A stretch of 64,000 nucleotides of DNA from Tetranychus cinnabarinus (lineage: Eukaryota > Arthropoda > Arachnida > Trombidiformes > Tetranychidae): assembly GCA_022266195.1 (NCBI GenBank), contig WHVY01000001.1:15438001-15502000 (forward strand). The letters are read 5' to 3'. Position 1 is the first letter of the stretch. Every line of letters starts with the position of its first letter. Under the pieces are notes generated by a model, which was not told the DNA's origin, made no database searches, and saw only the letters and a list, made by a program, of their open reading frames with translations. Shown in pieces: positions 1 to 11,300 of this stretch. A program made the position numbers and the translations under genes.

Positions 1-72
1 ACACAAGTCAAGACTATTTTCACCTTCATTTGTTGATGAATTGACAATTTATTTAATCTAATAACAAGAATA

Positions 73-553
73 CTGGGTGATCAATAATAACCGCACATGT
101 GTATTTTCGAAAAACTTTTGAACGGCACGTCGGATTCCAAAATGGATGTCACTTTTGGAATCAGCATCGAAAAGGAGTTTTTTTGAGACCATGTTGAAAA
201 TTTCGAAAATTTTTGAGTTTTCAATGGAAAATTGCACTGGAAATTCGATTTCATTGTATTAGTCGATAAACCTGTAATATCGGGAATTTGAGCTAAGTAA
301 CATTATTTTAAACATCAAAAAACAAAAATGCACAATTTCTACTGTGCAGTCCATCAATACAATGAAAGCGAATTTCAATTGCAATCGAATGCAATTTTCC
401 ATTGAAAACTCAAAAATTTTCGAAATTTTCAACATGGTCTCAAAAAAACTCCTTTTCGATGCTGATTCCAAAAGTGACATCCATTTTGGAATCCGACGTG
501 CCGTTCAAAAGTTTTTCGAAAATACACATGTGCGGTTATTATTGATCACCCAG
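73..553. mobile_element. Foldback MITE with TA target duplication (Tc1/mariner-type)
   Basis: Two arms of about 165 bp (73-240 and 390-553) are almost exact reverse complements and enclose about 150 bp of unrelated sequence. The outer ends read CTGGGTGATCAATAATAACC and its complement, and both are flanked by TA (71-72 and 554-555), the target duplication used by Tc1/mariner elements. No transposase is encoded. Short open frames inside are by-products of the inverted repeat. The ends differ from those of the DD37E element at 4034, so another transposase must have mobilised it. Confidence 0.85.
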
Positions 554-555
554 TA

Positions 556-2626
556 GTTTTTCTCCTCCTTCGTTTTATATAAAATAAATGATTCAATTTA
601 AAGAAGCAAAAACTGAACAAAAAATTATCGAAGGCGAATCTGAAAGGGGAAAAAAGTAAAGATAACTTTGATGATCCATCATGATAATGTCAATGGTATA
701 ATTATTTTATTCATGATATACAACTAATGGTTGAATGAAATGTTTTTTATGTTGAAACGGGAAAAAGATTAACTTAATAAAAATTCAATAAATTGCGATT
801 AACCCAATAGTAACATTTAATATGATTACATAAATAATAAATCAAAAGATTTTCTTCAATCATAATGATCCATTTTTAACAAACCATTTCTTCTGTGTCT
901 GTTCGCGTTACAATTATCAATTGAACAGATAATCGATTCGAATACAGTCAATGTCGAAAATCTGAATTACTTTATCCAAAGTCGAGTATAACCACAGTCG
1001 AGTAGCTTAAATTGCTCATCATTTTTGGGTCAAAAGCCTCGAGACAGTAACCAGAAACACAAGTTCGTCAACGATTAATTATCAAAATCTGAATTCATTA
1101 AACCTGAACGTCATTGGTGTAAACGAAACTCAAATTGATTATAGACGATTAAAAAGCAAGAAAAAATAATTAGCAGATAATGATGATTAAAGATGAACCC
1201 GCAAGTTGCTTGAAAACATGAAATTCGTTGGCAACTCAACATTAACATGATTAGTTGGTTAACATAATTTTTACTCAACCTCATGTTTTGTGCTTTCACT
1301 TTTGCTACTGTTTTGTTTATGATCACATTCATTATCATTATTGATAGTCTAATTGTTTTATTGTTTTGCCTTTTCCTTCCTTCCCAGTCTCTTGTACTCT
1401 AGATGTCTTTCAATGATAATGAAATAACATAATGATGGATAGCATCAAGTTGTGCAACTTTACTCATCAGGATACAAAATATTGCAATAGAAGGTAATCA
1501 ACGTAATCATTGGATAATTTTGACGAAACTCGTTTAATAACATTTCTTTTCACTCCAACATTCGTCATATCAATTGCAAATTCATTGATAGTTTTCACTC
1601 CCTGCTGTTGACAAACCAATAGCATCAATCATCTCATCACAAGTCACCTTGCTTTCAATTGAACAGAAATGAAAGCATTAAATCAAACAAAATTTGAAAC
1701 TTGAAATGTATCAATGTCAATGGAAAATTGTAACAAAATTCTGTAAATCATTTTACTTTTTTTCTTCTTTTCATCAATATCATAAATAATGAACAACGTT
1801 AAACTCGAGGGATAAATGGTTTGACATTCATTGATTTATCATTGATTCCTCCGAATAATGGACAAGTGGGAAGAAGAGTCGACGGTTTATTACACTGATA
1901 ATGATGCTTATGATATTGACTTTAAGTTTACGATTAGTTTTTTTAGATTTTTTTCAGCAATAAAAAAGTTCTTTGTTGCTTTTTTATTGATTGATAAATG
2001 AATTTTTTTTTCTCAATTTCCAAACGAATTGAATCATCTCTAATCTGGTCATTTTTTGTCTTACAAAATGTTAGCATTACCATGAGGCTAAAAGACATCA
2101 ATCACATATTATAAATCTGCTATTCACATGGAAAAATGGTGATAACATTTAACCAGGGAATTGATTGGTAAACAAACAGAGAAGAGGAGAGCTGACCATG
2201 CTATTCATGGTGAAATCAAGTGCAATAATCAGTATATTCTTGTATAATTTGCATCACCTTCTTGACCCTTGACATGTAAAGATCAATAGAAAAGGTGTTT
2301 CAATTGAAATCGAAATTGAAACTCGATTGAAAAAGTTGGAAATGTCAAGAGTTGAATGTAAATGTTTTGCAAATTTTAATCACAATAAGTTTTCCATGAA
2401 GATAAAAAAGAATAGAATTTTGTGACCATTCCTTGTTTTTCATGATGCAATTTGATGAAGTTATTCTGCATTGATGGAGAATCCATTTGATTGAGAATAA
2501 AGATGAACCATGTAAACATGAAAGTTGAAAGGAATAAAAAAGTAAAGTTAATTTAGTTCTGCTATTTGCAATTGAATCACACTCTTGTAATTTACTAGAC
2601 TCATGAATAATTGTATATAATCATGA
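556..2626. other. Intergenic, no gene seen
   Basis: AT-rich sequence with only short, compositionally ordinary open frames. I see no recognisable protein, RNA gene or large repeat. Confidence 0.5.
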
Positions 2627-2977
2627 ATGAATCTCTATATTTCTTTTTTGGTTGCAAATGAATTGAGAAATCCTTTGATAATAGGCTCAGATTTATTGAC
2701 AACTTTCGATCAACTGTATAATTGCTTCTTCATTAGCACATTGAAGAGCAAAAGTAACATTTTCAATTTCATTTTCAATCAGACTGCCAACTGTCTATTT
2801 TTAACCTACGCAAATATACCAATGCAGCTAACAAATAAGATGTTGAATGAGAATAACTTTACAACCAGAAAAGTTATTGACTCGAGAACTACGTATTATA
2901 TTTGTGATTCGATGCCATTCATTTTTGGTTTGAGAATGTTCAGGTTATTCAACATCACTCTTGTATTTGTTCGCTGA
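2627..2977 (+). pseudogene. Possible decayed retroelement protease-region fragment
   Basis: A 116-codon open frame includes the segment NPLIIGSDLLTTFD. This resembles the second conserved block of retrotransposon aspartic proteases (hydrophobic run, G-x-D-x-L). The catalytic D-S/T-G triad that should lie upstream is not visible, and no reverse transcriptase follows. Short broken frames continue to about 3.4 kb. It may be a relic of an LTR retrotransposon, or a chance frame. I do not assign it a function. Confidence 0.25.
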
Positions 2978-3365
2978 TCACACTTGATGACCATTTTCGA
3001 ACCATCTCGTTTTGTCAACGTCACTCAAGTTTCGAAACAACTTTTTTGAATACCTTCAAGCGATTTTCTAGGATTATATGAAACCCTAAGCTTGCACCCG
3101 AGTCCAGACAACCTGGAAACTTCCATTCAATAGGCTTACATAAATTCGGTTTATCAACCATTCGTTCAGTTCGATTCGGTCGTAACCATTTCTTTGAGTC
3201 ATCTCAAATGGACCGAACAGTCGAGAGTCAAAAGTCTGGATTAATAATATTTTGAGACAAAACAGTTATGATCTTCAAACATCAGTCAACATCAACAATC
3301 AGTGTTCAGTAGTGATCAGCATTTTATCACGCAATTTTCGGTTTCACCTATTCCAATATCGACCT

Positions 3366-3742
3366 TACTGGGCATTGATTCTCTTTAAAAATCAGATGAC
3401 TTTTCTGTTAAAGAACTGCAAATTCGAAATGTAAAATTTCAAATGAACGAAATTCTTTTAACGAACTGATCGGCCACAGATAATGCAAATAAACCTTAAA
3501 CTTATAGAGAATGAATGATTTTCAACTTTTATCAACATTCAACAAACATTTCTCTTGGCAGTATTGATTTTTTAGACTGGTTGTTATTCGTTACAAGTCG
3601 ATTTTATTTTCAAATAGATATACCAAGTGTTTAGATACCAGCATAACGAAGAAGAATATCCGATGCTGATACCAAAAGTGGCGAGAAAATTATTAGGTCA
3701 ATCAAAGGTGAATGATGTGCATCATGTATTATTGAGCACCTG
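3366..3742. repeat. Possible degenerate copy of the 73-553 MITE
   Basis: The left end TACTGGGCATTGATT and the right end ATTATTGAGCACCTG resemble the MITE termini. The stretch CCGATGCTGATACCAAAAGT at about 3660 matches the MITE arm (CGATGCTGATTCCAAAAGT). Most of the rest is diverged or deleted. Confidence 0.4.
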
Positions 3743-4033
3743 TTTTGAAATATCATGAACTGAACCAAAAATTAAATTACAATACAAGTCATTTATGAAA
3801 TTGTATCCATGATGGATAGTCAATTCTTTTCAACTATAAATCAATTGTATTATTTTGCAGGTTGATTGAAAGGTAAAGAAAAGTTTAGTTTTCAATAAAA
3901 CTTGAAATGAAACATGACGAGTTTCAAAGTGATTACTTATCAAACAATTGAATCAAATTATTCAGCTTTTTTCCAACTAAAAGTTCAAATCATACATTAA
4001 CATGTTTAACATATTTGAGGTTATTTATTGGTA

Positions 4034-5335
4034 ACCTGTGAGGAAAAATTTTGTTACAAATCAGGAGATCATGAATTTCTCAGAATTGGCTATAGCTAGA
4101 GGGCTGAATTTTTCTAGGAATTTAGATGGCACTATGAGCTTCATTTGGTATAAATTTCAAGGCGAAAAAAGAATTAGTTCAGAACTAATCAATCATGAAA
4201 ACTAGTGACTTCAAACCTGCCTGTCAAAACTTTTTTTTTGCCAATTGTGACCAACTCAGTCAAGCTGAAATAGTTAAAAAATTTTGTGAATTTGGTGTCA
4301 ATCGAATGACCGCTAATAGGTGGTATCATAGATTATCATCTGATAGTGAAAATTTTCTCAAAAATCCAGCCGGAAGACCTGAAATGAAAATTACGTCATC
4401 GGTACGTAAAAAAGTTTTGGCAATGACGGAGAACAAAGTTTTTCCAGGATATCGAGCGATTGGAAGAAAACTTAATGTTGATAATCATACAGCTAAAAAA
4501 GTGGTGCAAAAAATGGAAATTAATGTGAAAAAAAGAAAAAAAGTTCCGAAAATTTCGGCTGAACAAGAATCAACGATTTCCGAAAGATTGCCTAAACTCA
4601 AGAAAGAATTGAATTATAAATTGGTGATTCTCGATGATGAAACCTATTTTGATCTGAATGGCCATGATTTTTATGGCGGTCGTTTTTTTTCATACAAAGA
4701 AATCGATCAAGTTCCAGATTCAGTGCAATTCAGATTCAAAGAAAAATTTGGAAAAAAACTTTTAATCTGGGCAGCAATTAGTGAATTAGGCATCTCTGAA
4801 ATTTATTATCATGAATCTACTGGAGCTATGAATTCTGAAATTTACATCAATGAATGTATTCAAAAAAGATTGCTCCCTTTCATCAAAAAACACGGTGCAA
4901 GAAGAACGATTTTCTGGCCTGATCTTGCATCTTCTCATTATGCTGCTGCAACTTTATCCAAACTTTCAGAACTTTCTATTAATGTAGTTCCAAAGTTTTC
5001 TAACCCCCCAGCAGTCCCTGAATTAAGGCCAATCGAGACTTTCTGGAATCACCTAAAAGCTAAAGTTTACGCTGACGGATTTGTTGCTCAGAATTCTGAG
5101 GAATTGATTAAAAGAATTAAAAGTCAGCTCAAAAAATTCAATGCTGCCTATTTTAAAAGCCTCATGGCTAATCTCAAATTTAAAGTGAACGAGGCGGATC
5201 AACAAGGATTATCCTACATAAGAAGGAGCCTCTGATCTTTGGCTATAAATAGAGACCAACATTGAAATGATTGATCAATTAATTATTAAACTACAAAACA
5301 ATTAACAATTTGTAACATAATTTTTCCTCACAGGT
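4034..5335 (+). mobile_element. Complete Tc1/mariner DD37E transposon
   Basis: The 1302-bp element is bounded by 28-bp terminal inverted repeats beginning ACCTGTGAGGAAAAAT (4034-4061 and 5308-5335), with one mismatch between ends. TA flanks both sides (4032-4033 and 5336-5337). It contains one uninterrupted transposase gene with about 160 bp of 5' leader, including a TATA-like TGGTATAAAT about 45 bp before the start codon. Nearly identical ends plus an intact frame suggest recent insertion and possible activity. Confidence 0.93.
4195..5235 (+). CDS. Tc1/mariner transposase, DD37E type
   Basis: This 346-aa protein would cut and paste the enclosing element. The N-terminal 115 residues form the paired-like helix-turn-helix DNA-binding region (QAEIVKKF...MTANRWYHRL), followed by a GRP-like linker (AGRPEMK, 59-65) and a second helix-turn-helix around 85-107. 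The RNase-H-fold catalytic triad is visible as D148 in ILDDETYF, D243 in FWPDLASSHY and E281 in LRPIETFW. There are 37 residues between D243 and E281, which defines the DD37E group known from mosquitoes and other arthropods. No stop, frameshift or intron interrupts the frame, and the length is normal for the family. The start is the first ATG in frame, and the TGA lies 100 bp before the right end. Confidence 0.93.
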   Translation: MKTSDFKPACQNFFFANCDQLSQAEIVKKFCEFGVNRMTANRWYHRLSSDSENFLKNPAGRPEMKITSSVRKKVLAMTENKVFPGYRAIGRKLNVDNHTAKKVVQKMEINVKKRKKVPKISAEQESTISERLPKLKKELNYKLVILDDETYFDLNGHDFYGGRFFSYKEIDQVPDSVQFRFKEKFGKKLLIWAAISELGISEIYYHESTGAMNSEIYINECIQKRLLPFIKKHGARRTIFWPDLASSHYAAATLSKLSELSINVVPKFSNPPAVPELRPIETFWNHLKAKVYADGFVAQNSEELIKRIKSQLKKFNAAYFKSLMANLKFKVNEADQQGLSYIRRSL

Positions 5336-8300
5336 TAAGTGTTAGGCTGTCTATTAGGAATCCTGAATGTAACTTTACTGATTCAGGGGTTTGATAATTT
5401 CAATCTATCAACAATTCAATTACTCTTCTTACCTGCAGCTGTTTCATCTGAATAAACTCTAACATGGTTAAAGTGGTTAACACTTGCGTTCATTGCCATG
5501 TTTTGTCATTAAATTAATCAATTCATTCAACATTAATGTTCAGAAAATTAATCAAATGTAAATAATTTAAACAACAAGAAAAATCGGTAGCCAAATAGAA
5601 ACTTGAAATCATTTCGAGTGCACAGGGAAATAAAATCAGTGTTGATGTTTGACAAAATGTCTAATTAAATGCTTCTGAATAAATTGCAATTTTCATGATC
5701 AATTAATTGTGTAATTGATGAGAAAATTTTGCAAATTTTAAAATTTATATTTTCTTTGAATAACCAAAAACTATACTTTGACAACCCAAGTGTAACGATT
5801 AGAGACAAATGCAAGCTTTTGATTATTCGTTTCAACCCTTGATTCATTTGAAAAGGGAAACTAAAAAGTGATAAAAATTCAAATTTCTCATTTATAAACT
5901 TATTTCCTGCAACATTCATGATTGGATAACCCTTTTACACGATTAAAAGTAACAGCTTCAAAACTTGTATTTCAACAAGGACTAGCGAATGTTGTGACAT
6001 CGATTATTGACAGGGAATTTCAGCTGATTTTTGCAATGTTTGTTGGCTATTTCTCGGCTCTTGGATTATCTTAATTTACAAAGAACTCGTCACAAAAAGT
6101 TGAGTAACAATTGACTTCGAGAAGTGCGACTAAACTTAAAAGCATGAATAAATTGTAATTTGATTTTCATCTCGAAGTAATTCAAATGTTACACATCAAA
6201 TGTAAATGGTACTACGTCTGGTGCTATAATCTTTTTGACTATAAAGTAAAACTTTTCAATAATCAAAGTACTCCAAATGCACCAAACTCTGAGAATTTGA
6301 ATGTTGAGAGAAAAAAATTCTTATCAAAATGTTAACATTCTCTTGGTACATTGATTTTGAATATTTTTTTCTTCATCAACTTTTCTCTCTTTTCCTCTTT
6401 CCTATTTCTTTCCTATTTTTGCCATTCCTTTTAATGGTAGCACCAGCCTAATGGATACCAATTTTATTCAGTTCCCAGGCCATGAAAAAAGTATCGAGAT
6501 AATATCAATTTTTATTGACTACAAGAATTGCTTCTTTTATCTCTACCCAAAAATAGCAAGAGACTAAAGCAAACTCAACACAACCAAATCAATTCCGTAA
6601 TAACTACTTCAATAAACATGAAAAAACCACAAGAAAAGAGTTGAAAATTGGGTTGAACAAAACAAAAATTACCAAATTTTCCAAATTATAGATGCTCTTT
6701 CAAATCGACTCTTTGATGACACTTTAAATTACCTTGAGCTGAAAACAATCCATTAAATTTGGAATCAAACAAAAAGCAAGTTTTAAATGAACGTAATTTG
6801 ACCAGATCAAAAAAGTTTCCAAAAAAAATCAATTTCCAAATAGTTACATTGGGAAACATGAAAATGGAACCTCAACATTTAAATGTCGATAAAAGATTAA
6901 AAGCAAAAGGTCAATCATTTCAATGAAAAACAATAAACACTGTGTTGCAATTGTAATGTAATATAAAAAAGGTTGATTAAGGTCAACATTGAGCATTTCA
7001 AAACAGTTGCCAAACACATCTTGACAAGGATAACAATGTTATTCAATTTTGGTCAATTATTGGTTCGCCTGATCTTCCCTTTCATCTTTTCTTTCATCTT
7101 TATCTTGATGCCTTTCATCGTCAATTGGCACATGGAAAGGTTTGAAAGGTTGAGTTTAGAAAATTTCCAATTTTATCATTATTCCATTGACTGGGAGGTA
7201 AAAAGCATTCCACTAAAAGCAAATTGGAGGTTATTTTAATTACATTACATTTGATGTAATACAAAGGCAAGACTATCACCATTTGTACGTCTCACTGTGT
7301 TCATAATTTAATCAGAATATAATTACTTAAGAGAAGAGAGAAAAAAAGTTTTTACTTTTTTTTCTTCATTTCGTTGTTTCTCCTCTTCTCTTCATCATTG
7401 TAATGCTTTTTTCTTGCCTTTGTTTTCCTCTCTCATTATAATACAAATTTGCCTTTAGCATTTGTAAAGTTGACGGTGAGAAGGTGAAATTGAACAAGCA
7501 AAGGAAAAAGCTTTCTTTATGCCGAGTTTTGTTCAAGAATGAAAAATTATTTCCATTTTTATTTGCTTCGCCTTTTCAAACCATGATAATAAAGATTTTG
7601 TTTGCCAATGATAATAATAATGAGTTTACTTTTGAGCTCAATTTTGGTCTCGGCTTCATCTGCTTATGTTTTCTTCATTCCTTTTTCATCACTCTTTCTC
7701 ATCATCATCATGATTAATTATGAGATAAAAAGTATTGAATTGTTAAGTTGAATAAGATTGTCAAGAGTTTACTTTCTCTCTGCCATTCAAATCTTTTTTT
7801 GTTCAGCTACTTTGCATTATTTATGAGAACCATTTTCATCATATTTACAGTTTTCTAGCTATTTATTGAGCAAAGAAAAGAGCTTTTGCTTCTTTACCTT
7901 TTTTTACCGTTAAATTGTTGACTTTCATTCAATTTCAAGCTAATCATTATGTTGTTAATCACTGTGTTTAACTGTAAATTATCTTACTCATATTTGCTAC
8001 TTGTTCACTTTTATTCACTTGCATTCTGTAAATGGGTCGATTAAGAAACTATCATTGACTTTGCTCAATCATGCTGGTGCACCTTTCATTTCTGGTTTCA
8101 CTTCATTTCTGCTATCAAATTAAGCTAATTAAGTACACGTGAATCATCACATGCCATCTTACATTGCTGTTACATCTCATGTAAACATAAGGTTATAATT
8201 AGAAGGAAAAAAATGTTTGGCTTTTATGCAGTTCGTTCAATGTAATCAAGATGTGCGATTGATGGTGAAGATGCTATAGAATCGAGACTTTCTTTTCTAA

Positions 8301-11300
8301 TTTCAAGTGCTTTTTGGAGCAGATATTTCTGATAGATGAAGTTCAATTCAGAGAAATGGCTATTTTCCGTTTGAAGACTCTTCAATTCCTGTTTCTAAAA
8401 AGACAAAAATTGAAAATCAAAAGCTTAAATCAGAAAGTCTTTTTGCTTTACTCTATTTTCATCATTTTTAGTCGTAATTCTTGTCCAAAAAATTGAGGAA
8501 AAATCAGTCGAAAAACTTCTAAAAACTTTTAAATCTTCTTTTTGGTCTTAATATAATTACAATGTTTAAATACATGACGAAGAGTTAGTCTCAAAGTGTT
8601 TCAATGGCAGAATAATCTGCGAATTTCGCGAATATCTTAGCCCCTGTGTCATTCCTCTGTTGATATTTTGTTAGGTAAAGTAACTACCCAGCTTGTTCTG
8701 ACGGGAAAATATGATGATTAGGCCATGAAGGTCATTTTGTAGCCTCCAAAGATGTTGAACCACTTGAATCAATCAGCGATCCAGCACTATCATTGAGCCA
8801 TTCAACGCTTCTATTGGTTGGCTTGAAATGATGATGGCAATGATCTAGACTGAAGAAAGCGAAAGATCAATCGATGCAGAATTGCCAAATGGTCAATCTT
8901 TTCTCATAAAACCTCAACAAAAGCTCAAAGAACAGATTTGAAGAAAAACTTGCCAATTCCAAAATTTCCCCGATAAAACTCTTTAAAAATGTTATAATGA
9001 ACCTTTTATAATAAAATCAAACTTTTCTTTGCCTCATTTAATTTCACTATCATTTCATTCATAATTTATTAGTAAAAATTTTCCTCATTTCAAGTGGATC
9101 ATGAACATAGCATAACTGCAAATCGATTTGACTTTCATTTCTTTCACAAAATTATAACAGAAGATGAGGAATCCGAAGTACTATCAATATCATAATCATC
9201 ATCTTAGGGACTTTTAATGAACACTTCCTATATTTGAATAGTAAAAGTTTTAATTTTTACGAAGCAAGAATTGAGCAAACAACTGTGACGAACACTTTCT
9301 CTTAACAAAGTTCATTATTGAATAAGCATGAGATGAGAAAATTATTTGCTCAATTGTTGGCTGAACAAACTTGAACAATTACAAGTTAACTGTTCACAAT
9401 CAAAGTTGAAAGATTTTTCATCAAACTTTGATCAACTGAACAAGAAAGTGTTAAAAGAGCAATAAAAATCCAAGGAAAGACGATCCAAAAAAACTAATAA
9501 AATAGCAGTTAAGAGTAAATATTATTTTGAAGCAATTTAAAGAGAAGCACAAAAATAGAGCAAAATAATAGTCTGTGACAAACTTGACTAAACTCGAGCA
9601 ACTAAAATGATTAAAAACTTTTGCTTTGATGGCAAAATAAGAAGGCATTTCGAATGTTGAACAATTGAAGAAAACGAAAGAAAATTTTCATTTCCAAATA
9701 ATGAATTGAAATGAAAAGTTGTTGACATTGAATGGCGATTGCGATTGCAATTAACAGTTGAATACACAATAGAACTAAGAAAGAAGTAGAAAAAATTATA
9801 AAATCCAAGTTGAAACATGATTCCATTAGAAAAGGTTTCGACAAAATGTGAAATGAACACTGAATCGTTGTCAACAATTTTGCCAGATTAATTCATTGTT
9901 GTCACATTTTGTGTGGTAAAAGGATTCAATCAATTTGATTGTCTATTCAATTGTCTTCGTTTGTTTACCAACAAGAAAATCAAATGAAAACAATCGTCGA
10001 AATTTGATTTTCCTTTATTCCTTTATTGCTCTCATTGTTACATTCAAATGAATCAATTTTAATCTCATTTTTGCAACACAAACTTTTCCCTCTTTTATCG
10101 AGTTATTGTCCTTAAACATTCAATCGAATAGTTTTTTTCTTTAAAATGACATTTCGATACTTTTTTTGTTGATCTCTTTTCAATGCAACTTGTTTGGATC
10201 AAAAGCTGAGTAGGAGGAAGATGCATCTGCAAGGATTAACTGAACAACATGAAAGTCCGAAAGCTTTTTGGTGAAAAGGAATGAAAAGTGTTAAGTTGAC
10301 ATGAAATGGGAATGGAAACAAAAACAGCGAACAGGATTATCATGGTTTTAATGGTAAAGGTAGAAGGCTAACAATGGCGAGATACGAGTAAAGAATGGAA
10401 ATTGACTTTGATGAAGATTGAACAATTTTCTTTTCTTTCAATTGAATAACTTGAAACTGGAAAAGAACAGTTATCGTCGAGTTTCACGTTCACTTTGACT
10501 CGGTTTGTTATTTCATCTGAGCAGCCATTATTTGCTTATTATCATCATCTTTTCATTAACACACTAAATCATTGGTATCAACAAATTTTTGTTCAACTTT
10601 TCACTTTTTCCATTCAATTTTAAATTCTCTTCGTTTCTTTTGTTTGCTGTTTAATCAACTGGAAATGCTGATGAATTGTTCGCTGAAATGTAACGAGATT
10701 AAAATGAATATCAACTATGAATGTTAATCGTGACAATTTTTCAAGAGAAAAGTGTTGCAAAATCTCGATTCTCTTGGACATTTGAGCAAACAAATCTCTT
10801 TTTATTTCATGACCAAGCATAATGTAACAGCAAAAACTGATTCAATTCGGAAATGATTACAATGACAAAATATTGACACTTGTCAGTTGATTAAGTGTTT
10901 CACTTGTCAATGGCAGGTCAAAGGAAAGTGTTGAACGTGTACAAACAAGATGATGACTATGCTAAATGGGAATCATTTTTATGCCATTTTTGTACTCACC
11001 AAACCTGACAAATGCTCAGAGTTAGCGAAATGAGTTTACCGAATGAAGTGACTTGAATTTTTACAACACTTTTGGCTCCTTTGGATCAAATTACATTCAT
11101 CAATAATAATAGCAATCATTTAATTTCTCATTTTTCACCATTTTTCTCTGTTTCTTTACTCAAAGAGGAAAAGTTGTTTTAAGTTTATTTTATTTCTTTA
11201 ACCAAATCGGACAATTTTTCCTGTTGTTTGGTAAAGTATAAAACTGTGTTTTAAATTTACTTTTCTTGTCAAAACTCAATTCCTTTGATCCCTCGGTAAT

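Noticed and set aside
259..556. Overlapping frames on both strands inside the first MITE
   Set aside because: Generated by the inverted repeat; no protein resemblance.
9451..9877. Three overlapping minus-strand Phe-rich frames
   Set aside because: Different frames over the same A-rich DNA; compositionally like background.
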